From: a bacterium
GTDB lineage: Bacteria; Patescibacteria; ABY1; JAGPKW01
DNA: 64,000 bases
Reading direction: 5' to 3'
Assembly (NCBI GenBank): GCA_021780535.1
Contig: JAJXYN010000011.1
Span: forward strand, 26,563 to 90,562
Position numbers and translations under genes: made by a program. The notes under the pieces are model-generated. The model saw nothing but the letters and a program-made list of their open reading frames with translations. It was not told where the DNA came from and ran no database searches. This document shows positions 35,133 to 42,855 of the stretch, in pieces; position 1 is the first letter of the stretch, and each line of letters starts with the position of its first letter.

Positions 35133-35802
35133 AATTATAACTTATTTACATAATTATCCTTTTTTTACTAAAATTTTTCATACTTTAAATTATTGTTTAA
35201 AAAATGAGTTAAAAGATTGCCAAACTGTATTAGATTTGGGTTGTGGTCCTGATTCTCCTTTAAAATATTGTAAAAATATTAAATATAGTGTCGGCGTTGA
35301 AGGTTTTGAACCATATCTAGAGAAATCAAAATCTAACAATATACATTCTGAATATATTTCAAAAAATATAATGGAATTAGATTTTCCAGAAAACTCATTT
35401 GATGCCGTTATTATGATAGAAGTATTAGAACATTTACCAGAAAATGTTGGTTATGAAATTGTTAAAAAAATGGAAAAATGGGCAAAAAAGAAAATTATTA
35501 TATCATCACCAAATGGTTTTATAAATCAAAAAGAAGTGGATAACAACCCACTACAAAAACACTTATCTGGTTGGGATTATAAAAAAATGGAAAAATTAGG
35601 TTTTAAATGTTATGGGTTAGCTGGTTTTAAATTTCTAAGACAAGAAGTACAAAACGATACAATGAGTAACAATTTATTAACATCAATAAGATTTAAACCT
35701 AAAGCTTTTTGGTTTATTATTGCTACTTTAAGTCAAATTTTTACCTATCATTTCTCCGGATTAGCATTTGAATTGTTTAGCGTTAAAAAATTAAAAAAAT
35801 AA
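35125..35802 (+). CDS. SAM-dependent methyltransferase (class I)
   Basis: 225 residues. SAM-binding motif I is VLDLGCGPDSPL (about 33-44), followed by the acidic GVEGFEPYLEKSK and IEVLEHLPE. This is the Methyltransf_11-type fold. In a surface-glycan locus it could O-methylate a sugar. It starts within the last 8 bases of the upstream glycosyltransferase gene and stops 1 base before the next one. Confidence 0.85.
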   Translation: MNKIITYLHNYPFFTKIFHTLNYCLKNELKDCQTVLDLGCGPDSPLKYCKNIKYSVGVEGFEPYLEKSKSNNIHSEYISKNIMELDFPENSFDAVIMIEVLEHLPENVGYEIVKKMEKWAKKKIIISSPNGFINQKEVDNNPLQKHLSGWDYKKMEKLGFKCYGLAGFKFLRQEVQNDTMSNNLLTSIRFKPKAFWFIIATLSQIFTYHFSGLAFELFSVKKLKK

Positions 35803-35803
35803 T

Positions 35804-36508
35804 ATGAAGTTTTTTAGAAAGTATTTTTTGTATTTATTGGAATTAAGCACTAAGAAAAATTTAAGAAATATAATAGATTTTTTAGATAAAAAAGAATCTT
35901 GTAATTTTCTAGATTTAGGATGTAATGACGGTGTTGTTACTTTAAATTTTGCTAAAAAAATAGAAACTAAAAATATATATGGCGTTGAAATTGTTGATAA
36001 CGCAATTGCCATTGCTGAAAGTAATGGAATTAAGGTTTTTAAAGCTGATTTAAATTTAAAATTACCATTCGAGGATTCTTATTTTTATTTTATAACAGCT
36101 AATCAGGTTATAGAGCATCTTAATAATACGGATAATTTTATTTCTGAGATACATAGAATTTTAAAGCCCGGTGGATATGCTATTATTAGTACGGAAAATC
36201 TTGCTAGTTGGCATAATATTTTTTCTTTATTACTTGGATTTCAACCATTTAGTATTACTAATTATTCAAATAAGGGTGTAATAGGTAATCCTTTTTCTTT
36301 ATGGAAACAAAACAAATACGATGACAATACTCTTTCTTGGCAACATCAAAAAATATTTTCGTATTTTGGATTAAAAGATTTATTTATTAAAAATGGATTT
36401 TCTGTAATAGCTATTAAGACTAGTGGATATTATCCTTTACCTGGTTTCTTTTCTGATATAGACAAAATACATGGTCATTGGCTAACGATAAAAGTGCAAA
36501 AATTATAA
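35804..36508 (+). CDS. SAM-dependent methyltransferase (class I)
   Basis: 234 residues. Motif I is FLDLGCNDGVVTL (about 33-45). GVEIVDNAIAIAES, ANQVIEHLNNTDNF and RILKPGGYAIISTEN complete the class I pattern. It is only distantly similar to the adjacent methyltransferase, so the pair may act on different positions or sugars. It is part of the 33207-40621 run. Confidence 0.86.
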   Translation: MKFFRKYFLYLLELSTKKNLRNIIDFLDKKESCNFLDLGCNDGVVTLNFAKKIETKNIYGVEIVDNAIAIAESNGIKVFKADLNLKLPFEDSYFYFITANQVIEHLNNTDNFISEIHRILKPGGYAIISTENLASWHNIFSLLLGFQPFSITNYSNKGVIGNPFSLWKQNKYDDNTLSWQHQKIFSYFGLKDLFIKNGFSVIAIKTSGYYPLPGFFSDIDKIHGHWLTIKVQKL

Positions 36509-36532
36509 TATAATCTAATAAAATTTAAATTT

Positions 36533-37069
36533 ATGAATATTTTTTTTAAAATTATATTATTCATAATTTCTATTCCAGCGAGATTAAAAGGAATGAAATT
36601 TGGAGTAAATAGTTATATTTTGCCAGGATATGATGTGTTATTTAATCAAATGAAAAACATAAATTTAAGTAATAATGTTGTTATTGGAAGAAATGCATGG
36701 ATTCAAACCATAGAAAATGGGGAAATAATTATCAATAACAATACTCATATAGGTAGGAATGTTGTAATTTCTTCTAGGGGTAATATAGTAATAGGAAATG
36801 AATGTATGATATCTTATTTTGTTTCAATTTTAGACCATAATCATGATTTTTACAATATTAATAAATCCCCAATTTTTAGCGGGTTAACTAACCCCAAAAA
36901 TATTTCAATAGGCGATAAAACTTTTATTGGAGCTCATTCTTTTATAATGCCTGGCGTTAAATTAGGGAAAAATTGCGTTGTTGGTGCTAATAGTGTAGTA
37001 ACCAAAAGCTTTGAAGATTATAGTATTATAGCTGGAAATCCAGCAGTTTTAATAAAAAAAATAGTTTAA
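36533..37069 (+). CDS. Left-handed beta-helix (hexapeptide) acyltransferase
   Basis: 178 residues. Several hexapeptide turns are visible (IGRNAWIQTI, IGRNVVISSRGNIVIGNECMI, IGDKTFIGAHSFIMPGVKLG), ending in VVGANSVVTKSFEDYSIIAGNPA, the standard tail of WbbJ/MaA-type O-acetyltransferases. A short hydrophobic N-terminal segment is present. The catalytic histidine is probably in LDHNHDF. The likely role is acetylating a glycan unit. Confidence 0.88.
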   Translation: MNIFFKIILFIISIPARLKGMKFGVNSYILPGYDVLFNQMKNINLSNNVVIGRNAWIQTIENGEIIINNNTHIGRNVVISSRGNIVIGNECMISYFVSILDHNHDFYNINKSPIFSGLTNPKNISIGDKTFIGAHSFIMPGVKLGKNCVVGANSVVTKSFEDYSIIAGNPAVLIKKIV

Positions 37070-37072
37070 TGT

Positions 37073-37966
37073 ATGAATAAAAAAATTTCAGTAATTATAG
37101 TTACTTATAATAGAAAAAATGACGTAGACTTATGTTTACAGTCTATTTTTAATAGTACATATAATAATTATGAAATTATTGTTGTTGATAATGCGTCTGA
37201 AGACGACACGGTTATGTTTTTAGAAAATAAATATTCTAATAGCATAAACTTAATAAAAAGCCCAGTAAATTTAAATGCTGGGGGTGGTAGAAATTTGGGA
37301 GCGAAAAATGCTAGTGGAGATTATTTTTTGTTTATAGATAGTGATAATGTTATAGATTTTAATATGATAAATGAATTATATTTAGAAATTGAGAAAGGTA
37401 ATAATTGTGGGATGATAGGGCCATTGATGTATTATTATGAAAAAAAAAATATTATATGGTTATCTTTTGCCAATATAAATATGTGGACTAGTAAGTCAAA
37501 ATATGAAGGGAATCTTGAAGAAGACAAGGGGCAATATAATCTTGTTAGAGAAACTGGCCATTTGCCTAATGTTTTTATGGTTAGAAAAAATATTTGGGAA
37601 TTGGTTAATGGGATAGATGAAATATATGGAATTATGTACGAAGAATCAGATTTAGCTGAAAAAATAAAAAAAATTGGATATAAAATATTAATAACTCCAA
37701 AAGCAAAAACATATCACAATACTCCTATGTCTTATAGCAAAGATTTGGAGTTTAATAATAAAAGATTTTATTATACAACTAGAAATAGAATAATATTTAT
37801 GAGAAAAAATGCGACAAAAATACAATTATTTGTTTTTTATTCGATATTTATGCATGTTTTAAATTTTTATTATTTTATAAATATACTTAAATTTGGGAAA
37901 TTAAATATAATTTCAACTTTTTTTTCAGCAATTAAAGATGGTGTAACCATAAAAATAGAAAAATAA
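37073..37966 (+). CDS. Family 2 glycosyltransferase (rhamnosyltransferase-like)
   Basis: 297 residues. KISVIIVTYNRKNDVDLC, EIIVVDNASEDDTV, then NLNAGGGRNLGAK and FIDSDNV give the pattern of WbbL/RfbF-like rhamnosyl- and galactosyltransferases. EESDLAEKIKKIGYK is the catalytic-base region. A hydrophobic C-terminal part (about 250-285) follows. It is 3 bases after the acyltransferase gene. Confidence 0.87.
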   Translation: MNKKISVIIVTYNRKNDVDLCLQSIFNSTYNNYEIIVVDNASEDDTVMFLENKYSNSINLIKSPVNLNAGGGRNLGAKNASGDYFLFIDSDNVIDFNMINELYLEIEKGNNCGMIGPLMYYYEKKNIIWLSFANINMWTSKSKYEGNLEEDKGQYNLVRETGHLPNVFMVRKNIWELVNGIDEIYGIMYEESDLAEKIKKIGYKILITPKAKTYHNTPMSYSKDLEFNNKRFYYTTRNRIIFMRKNATKIQLFVFYSIFMHVLNFYYFINILKFGKLNIISTFFSAIKDGVTIKIEK

Positions 37967-37978
37967 GTAAAAAATAAT

Positions 37979-40621
37979 ATGATGTTTTATAAAAAAATTA
38001 ATTTAAAAAAAATACTTATATTTATTGTATGCTTTTTTGTAATATTTCTATCAAGATGGAAATTATTTTTAAATAGTGGAGTAATAGGCCATAATTGGGA
38101 TTGGTCAATACCATTATTGAAAAGTTCTAATTTAGAATTATTTAACCAAGGGAAATATATTTGGAATACTTTTTTTCTTGGCGTTTCGGATATTTTTTTT
38201 AGATTTTGGAATTTTTATTTGCATTTTTTAGGAATATTTTTAGGTGGTGAATTTTTATCTAAATTCATTATATTTTTTATATTAAGTTGTGGATTTTTGT
38301 CGTTTTATTTTTTTATAAAATTTTTTATAAAAAAAGTAATCAATTTTGATTATAATAAAGAAAAAGAGGATTATTTATTGTTCATAATCCCATCATTGTT
38401 ATATGTTTTAAATCCTTTTATTTTTAATGATATTATATCAGGAAGTCTTATATATCTTATAGCGTACTCCTTATTACCATTAACTTTACTATTTTTTATA
38501 AAATATATATATACTAATAAATTTAAAAATGTTATATATTTTTCATTTGTAATATTTTTTGTTTCTGGATCAACCCAAATGTATATATTTTCTATTATTT
38601 TATGCTTTTCTTTTTTAATTTATTATTTTTTTAACAAAAAATCTATATTAAATGGATTTAAAATTTTTTCTTTTTCTCTTTTAATAATTTCTATTCTGTT
38701 AATTCCTTTGTTATATAATAGTATTAATTTACAAAAAACTACTTATTCTAAAAGAGCTAGTGCTAATACTGCAGTTCAAAAATACAGTAATCAGTTTTTA
38801 AATACACAACAAAACATATTAAGATCTTTTACCTTGGAATCTTTTTTAGATAGAAACATTTTTTCGCATTTTTTAATTATACCATATTATTTTATATTTT
38901 ATTGTTCTATTTTTTTATTAATAATAATAAGTATATTTTTTGTTATTAATAACAAAAAATTAAGTAAAAAAAATATTATATTTGTTTTGCTATCATTTAT
39001 TATCTCCATAACCGTTGTATCAATTTCTAAAAATCCAATTACGGGTAATATGTTTCTATGGTTAATGGATAATTTTATCCCAGCAAGAGCTTTTAGCACA
39101 ACTTATCATCTTGTATTTTTCTCAACATTTTCAACCTGTTTATTAATTAGCTTTGCTTTATTAAATCAAAACAAAAAATACTATGCTGTATTTATTGTTT
39201 TAATCATGTTAATTAATATTCAAGTTTTTGTATTTGGAGATAATGGCATAAATATTTTAAAAAATCAAAAAAGAGATAGCATTGATCAATATTATCCAAA
39301 CAATGAATTTATAAAATATTCCCTAGCTACTAATCTAAAAAAACTTGATTATAGAATGTTATCAATACCAATGTCATATTCTCCTTATTATTTAAAAACA
39401 AAAAATCAAAACTATGGACAAGGCGGAGACCCTGATTTATTAACATTAAAACCATCAACATTTGAAAATTTTGTAAACACATCATACGTACTAGAAAAGG
39501 ATTTGTTATATAATAAAAACGTAAATAATAATTTATATTCATTATTTAATTTTAGAGATTTTATAATTAAAACTGATGTTGTCAGTAATTTTTCAAATTA
39601 TAAAAATGATTATGATTACTCAAAATTAATTAAAAAATTTGAAAACAATATGCTATTTAAATCAAAATATTTTAATAATGGTGAATTTAATATTTTTCTT
39701 CAACACTTCTACACCCCCCAAACTATCATAAAATCATCTCAAAATATCAGCGTATTGCCAGATATTGTTTCTCAAAATGATTATAACATTCGTTCTGCTA
39801 CTTATTTTTCTGATAATACTTACAATGCTGACGATAAATCTGTTTTTAACCCTAACGCTATTACGAAGACTGAAGTTAAAAATACTCCTACTATTGAATT
39901 TAAAAAAGTTAATCCTACTAAATATAAAGTTATTATTCATGATGCAACTTCTGAATTTCCATTGATATTCTCTGAATCGTTCCATGATGGGTGGAAAGCA
40001 TATTTAACTTCATCAAATAATTTAAAAACTGAAAAAACCAAAATTCAAAACGAGGAAATATTAAAAAATTATAAAATATTGGATGGGAATAGTGATGATC
40101 AAGCTTCTATTGACGAACTTAAGAGTTATATTGATAAAGGCTATATTTCTTCTTTGGGTGATTTGAAACAAAAAAATATTAAACATGTTAAATGGGATAA
40201 TAATAAAGAGGTTTTTGATTATAATGAACCTTATAAGATAGACTTTATTTCTAAAGATTTTAACGGCACTATTCAAAACGATAATCTTGACAGTGGCCAT
40301 TTCTATGAAACTTGGTCAAAAACTCCTATTAGCGACTCTAATCATTCTATGGTTAATGGTTATGCTAATTCTTGGAATATTGATCCTAATAGTATTTGCA
40401 ATAATAATTCTAAATGCACTAAGAATGCTGATGGTAGTTATGACATGGAATTTACTATTGAATTTTGGCCTCAAAGATTATTCTATCTTGGTTTAATAAT
40501 TTCCGGTACTACACTAATCGGTTGTATTGTTTATTTGATTGTTGATGGTGTTAAAAATAAGAAAAAGAAAGAAGAAGAAAAAGAAAATAATAATCATGAC
40601 CTAATTTCATATTTTGATTAA
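37979..40621 (+). CDS. Large polytopic membrane protein with extracytoplasmic domain
   Basis: 880 residues. About ten to twelve hydrophobic helices occupy residues 10-425. A large polar extracytoplasmic domain follows (about 430-835), and then one helix (LFYLGLIISGTTLIGCIVYLI) and a Lys/Glu-rich tail. The arrangement resembles GT-C-type glycosyltransferases and the arabinofuranosyltransferase/YfhO-like families, which use polyprenyl-phosphate sugars outside the membrane; no exact family is recognised. Two cysteines (SICNNNSKC) near the end could form a disulfide. It is the last gene of the 33207 run. The gene at 43795 has a similar layout. Confidence 0.7.
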   Translation: MMFYKKINLKKILIFIVCFFVIFLSRWKLFLNSGVIGHNWDWSIPLLKSSNLELFNQGKYIWNTFFLGVSDIFFRFWNFYLHFLGIFLGGEFLSKFIIFFILSCGFLSFYFFIKFFIKKVINFDYNKEKEDYLLFIIPSLLYVLNPFIFNDIISGSLIYLIAYSLLPLTLLFFIKYIYTNKFKNVIYFSFVIFFVSGSTQMYIFSIILCFSFLIYYFFNKKSILNGFKIFSFSLLIISILLIPLLYNSINLQKTTYSKRASANTAVQKYSNQFLNTQQNILRSFTLESFLDRNIFSHFLIIPYYFIFYCSIFLLIIISIFFVINNKKLSKKNIIFVLLSFIISITVVSISKNPITGNMFLWLMDNFIPARAFSTTYHLVFFSTFSTCLLISFALLNQNKKYYAVFIVLIMLINIQVFVFGDNGINILKNQKRDSIDQYYPNNEFIKYSLATNLKKLDYRMLSIPMSYSPYYLKTKNQNYGQGGDPDLLTLKPSTFENFVNTSYVLEKDLLYNKNVNNNLYSLFNFRDFIIKTDVVSNFSNYKNDYDYSKLIKKFENNMLFKSKYFNNGEFNIFLQHFYTPQTIIKSSQNISVLPDIVSQNDYNIRSATYFSDNTYNADDKSVFNPNAITKTEVKNTPTIEFKKVNPTKYKVIIHDATSEFPLIFSESFHDGWKAYLTSSNNLKTEKTKIQNEEILKNYKILDGNSDDQASIDELKSYIDKGYISSLGDLKQKNIKHVKWDNNKEVFDYNEPYKIDFISKDFNGTIQNDNLDSGHFYETWSKTPISDSNHSMVNGYANSWNIDPNSICNNNSKCTKNADGSYDMEFTIEFWPQRLFYLGLIISGTTLIGCIVYLIVDGVKNKKKKEEEKENNNHDLISYFD

Positions 40622-40624
40622 ATG

Positions 40625-40740
40625 CTTTTTTATAAAATAGGGTAGAGATACTCTATTTTAGTTTAATTCTTTAGTTTTTTAGTTTTGAATTTTATTTTTA
40701 TTTGACGTATTATTATTTTTTGATATAATTTAAATAATAA
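40625..40740 (+). repeat. 116-bp direct repeat, copy 1 (terminator plus RNA promoter)
   Basis: Matches 41473-41588 at 113 of 116 positions, 848 bp apart. It contains a hairpin (AAAATAGGGTA with TACTCTATTTT, 40634-40659) that can end the preceding operon. It then carries the promoter TTGACG (40702-40707), 16 nt, extended TGATATAAT (-10 at 40724-40729). Confidence 0.9.
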
Positions 40741-40829
40741 CGAGACGCCCGGGACAAATTCCAGGGGAAAAGATATTTCGTAAGATTTATCTACTGGGCT
40801 GTCTGGCCACCTTTGATGGTGGCTTTTTT
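40736..40829 (+). ncRNA. Candidate cassette small RNA C1, convergent with DUF3800
   Basis: About 94 nt from the promoter in the 116-bp repeat. It can fold as a three-way junction: GAC/GCCC near the 5' end pairs with GGGC/GTC, enclosing GGGA with TTCC and AGATA with TATCT. A terminator GCCACC (40806-40811), GGTGGC (40818-40823) and T6 follow. It is visibly more GC-rich than its surroundings. It overlaps the 3' end of the DUF3800 gene by about 43 bases on the opposite strand. Confidence 0.65.
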
Positions 40830-41386
40830 AGTTCTATAACTTTATATTTTAATATTTTTTTTAATATAATATTTAAATCATTGTCTAATTTATTTTCATT
40901 ATCAAAATAATATCTAAAAAAACCTGCGATATAATCAGCAATTTTTATACCTATAGAATTATTATCTTTTATGGTTCTTATTTTACTTATAGATACATTT
41001 CTATCTCTAAAGTATTTTTTAATTTTTCTATCATATTTTTTGGATTTTTTACCATCAATAAAAACATAATTATTCTTATCATTTTCAATAAAATCAATTA
41101 AAGAGCTTTCTAATTCTTTTTCTTGATTTATTGGGTTTATTAATATTTTTATTTTAAAATTTACTTTTTGATCTGCTATTTCTTGTAAAACTCTTTTCTT
41201 AACATTCCAATTATCCTCACTCCAATGAAATGATTTGATTTTTAATATCTTTTCTAAATCAATAATTATCTTTTCTATAAAAACATAATTATCTTCATTT
41301 ATAAACACAAAAGCAAAACACGAATACTTTATATCTTTATTTACACCAGATTCATCTATAAATATATAAGTTTTTTCTTTTTCCAT
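40787..41386 (-). CDS. DUF3800 protein, putative RNase H-like nuclease
   Basis: 199 residues. The N-terminal TYIFIDESGV with its acidic pair, the mid segment SFHWSEDNW and the C-terminal IKIADYIAGFFRYYF are the usual DUF3800 landmarks; the family has a predicted RNase H-like fold and is frequent in mobile and defence regions. It starts MEKE, like the NYN and both PemK-like genes. The last residues (PPSKVARQPSR) are encoded across the convergent RNA terminator hairpin, so the natural C terminus is shaped by the cassette boundary. Confidence 0.8.
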   Translation of the reverse strand: MEKEKTYIFIDESGVNKDIKYSCFAFVFINEDNYVFIEKIIIDLEKILKIKSFHWSEDNWNVKKRVLQEIADQKVNFKIKILINPINQEKELESSLIDFIENDKNNYVFIDGKKSKKYDRKIKKYFRDRNVSISKIRTIKDNNSIGIKIADYIAGFFRYYFDNENKLDNDLNIILKKILKYKVIELKKPPSKVARQPSR

Positions 41387-41418
41387 TTTTTATAATTAAT
41401 CATTAATCTATTTATTAT
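41375..41418 (-). repeat. 44-bp leader repeat, copy 1
   Basis: Identical over 44 bp to 42044-42087. It covers the first codons (MEKE start) and the 5' leader of the DUF3800 gene. Confidence 0.9.
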
Positions 41419-41472
41419 AGACTACTTATTAATAAATGGCTAATATTAGAATATTAATTAAGAATTAATTAA

Positions 41473-41588
41473 CTTTTTTATAAAATAGGGTAGAGATACT
41501 CTATTTTAGTTTAATTTTTTAGTTTTTTAGTTTTGAATTTTATTTTTATTTGACGGATTATTATTTTTTGATATAATTTAAATAACAA
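41473..41588 (+). repeat. 116-bp direct repeat, copy 2 (hairpin plus RNA promoter)
   Basis: Second copy of the repeat at 40625, with three substitutions. The -35 is at 41550-41555 and the -10 TATAAT at 41572-41577, again extended by TG. Confidence 0.9.
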
Positions 41589-41668
41589 TGCCTTCGGGCC
41601 CCGAGATTTCAATATTTATTTATTGATTTCGCATATATAAAAGCAGTCAGAAATGGCTGATTTTATAT
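41584..41668 (+). ncRNA. Candidate cassette small RNA C2, convergent with PemK-like gene 2
   Basis: About 85 nt from the promoter in repeat copy 2. It begins with a GCC-TTCG-GGC tetraloop hairpin, continues with a CAATA/TATTG helix and ends in CAGTCA (41644-41649) with TGGCTG (41654-41659) plus T-rich tails on both strands. It ends where the minus-strand PemK gene stops (41669). Its body is unlike RNA C1 although the promoters are nearly identical. Confidence 0.6.
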
Positions 41669-42055
41669 TTAAAACATTAACTCTCTTAGTCTTTCTTTTA
41701 ATAGGGCAAAATCATCTTTTGATATATATCCTATTTTTCTATCTATTCTTTTTGAATCTATTAATCTTATTTGAGAAAGAATTGCAAATGATTTTTTATT
41801 TAAAAATACAAATTCAAAATGATATTTATCTTTATTAACTTTACTCGTAAGTGGAATACAGACAAAAATTCTATTATTAAATTTTTTTAAAATTAAAACT
41901 GGCCTTTCAAATTCAAAACCACCACCATTTTGTTCAAAACCTATATTTTTACCTAGATTAACAAAACAAATTTCTCTTTCTTTATAGAACACTATTTTAT
42001 CCTTATCTTCTATTTTCTTTTTTAGACTATTCCATTTATCAAATTCTTTTTCCAT
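41669..42055 (-). CDS. PemK/MazF-like toxin-type protein 2
   Basis: 128 residues, homologous over its length to the protein at 32573: MEKEFDKWNSLKKKI, KEREICFVNLGKNIGFEQNG, RPVLILKKFNNRIFVCIPLTS, LSQIRLIDSKRI and IGYISKDDFALLKERL. No antitoxin protein accompanies it. The 44-bp leader repeat covers its start. The RAYT-like gene lies 21 bases upstream on the same strand and may be co-transcribed. Confidence 0.88.
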   Translation of the reverse strand: MEKEFDKWNSLKKKIEDKDKIVFYKEREICFVNLGKNIGFEQNGGGFEFERPVLILKKFNNRIFVCIPLTSKVNKDKYHFEFVFLNKKSFAILSQIRLIDSKRIDRKIGYISKDDFALLKERLRELMF

Positions 42056-42087
42056 TTTTTATAATTAATCATTAATCTATTTATTAT
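42044..42087 (-). repeat. 44-bp leader repeat, copy 2
   Basis: Identical to 41375-41418. It spans the start of PemK-like gene 2 and, upstream on the minus strand, the stop codon of the RAYT gene. Confidence 0.9.
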
Positions 42088-42574
42088 TTCTATCCCCATT
42101 CCACATTTTTGGATTATTGATAATATAACGTTTTATTTTTAAATATTCTATTTCGTTACGAATTATATGATCATGAAATGATTTTTGCCATTTGAAATAA
42201 TATGGTTTTATTTTATTGATTTCACGGGATGCAGACGATTTAAATAAACCAATGATTAATGATAATAATTGATTATTACGTTCCCGTAGGTGCCAGATTA
42301 ATCTGGCACCTACATCACAATTTTTATTTATTTCAAAAATAAAATGTAAATGATTCGGCATTATACAATATTCATGTATTATTATTGTTTTATGAAAATT
42401 TTCTATATTTAATATTTTATTTTTCACAATTATACCAATATTGTTTAAAATCATTTTATCGTTTTCAATATTTCCAAAATATGGATATCTATCACCAGTG
42501 CATATTGTAATAAAATAAAATCCATTATTTGAATAATTCCATTTATTCCATCTGTTATTCTTATTTTGATACAT
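42077..42574 (-). CDS. REP-associated tyrosine transposase (RAYT), Y1 HUH family
   Basis: 165 residues. The HUH motif is MPNHLHFIF (His75 and His77). The C-terminal FHDHIIRNEIEYLKIKRYIINNP is the RAYT signature, with the tyrosine of RYI a likely nucleophile. These enzymes nick single-stranded hairpins and are thought to mobilise REP sequences. The coding sequence contains a perfect 28-bp palindrome (42286-42313) translated as DVGARLIWHLRE, an apparent insertion between the HUH and helical parts. Confidence 0.88.
   Translation of the reverse strand: MYQNKNNRWNKWNYSNNGFYFITICTGDRYPYFGNIENDKMILNNIGIIVKNKILNIENFHKTIIIHEYCIMPNHLHFIFEINKNCDVGARLIWHLRERNNQLLSLIIGLFKSSASREINKIKPYYFKWQKSFHDHIIRNEIEYLKIKRYIINNPKMWNGDRNNK
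42286..42313. repeat. Perfect 28-bp palindrome inside the RAYT gene
   Basis: GTAGGTGCCAGATT is followed immediately by its exact complement. It starts with GTAG, the tetranucleotide seen at the foot of many REP hairpins. Related arms occur in the hairpins at 24570 and, more weakly, 53056. Confidence 0.85.
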
Positions 42575-42606
42575 ATTTTATTTAAACATTTTTTAACCAA
42601 ATAAAT

Positions 42607-42706
42607 ATATCAAAATACTAAATATTCTATATTAATATTTCTATTAATTTTAGATTAATATTTCTAAATTTTGTTTTATCTTAAGTATTAATTTTATTGT
42701 GTAAAA
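42607..42706 (-). repeat. Shared cassette module R, diverged copy 4
   Basis: Recognisable over about 100 bp, especially ATATTTCTAAATTTTGTTTT and ATTAATTTTATTGTG. It lies upstream of the RAYT gene on the minus strand. Confidence 0.6.
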
Positions 42707-42748
42707 AGATTTATCTTTGTTAAAATTTCGACTGATGAAGTATGACGG

Positions 42749-42797
42749 TAATATTCTATTTTATTTTTATTTGACGGATTATTATTTTTTGATGAAA
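42749..42797 (+). repeat. Partial third copy of the cassette promoter repeat
   Basis: TTATTTTTATTTGACG with GATTATTATTTTTTGAT repeats the promoter of RNAs C1 and C2, but the -10 is degraded to TGAAAT. No small RNA follows; the next unit is the membrane protein at 42856. Confidence 0.75.
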
Positions 42798-42807
42798 TTT
42801 TTTTATT

Positions 42808-42827
42808 TATATTACGTAATATATAAT
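42808..42827 (+). promoter_or_regulatory. Possible operator/promoter of the 42856 gene
   Basis: A perfect 16-bp palindrome (TATATTACGTAATATA, 42808-42823) overlaps a consensus TATAAT (42822-42827), a typical layout for repressor control. The -35 is weak. Confidence 0.4.
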
Positions 42828-42855
42828 TATACAACCTAATACCAATGGAGGGGTT

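Noticed and set aside
27303..42797. Classical integron cassette array
   Set aside because: No integrase gene is seen. The repeats are promoter-like modules rather than attC-type sites, and the genes run opposite to the RNA promoters. It is used only as an analogy.
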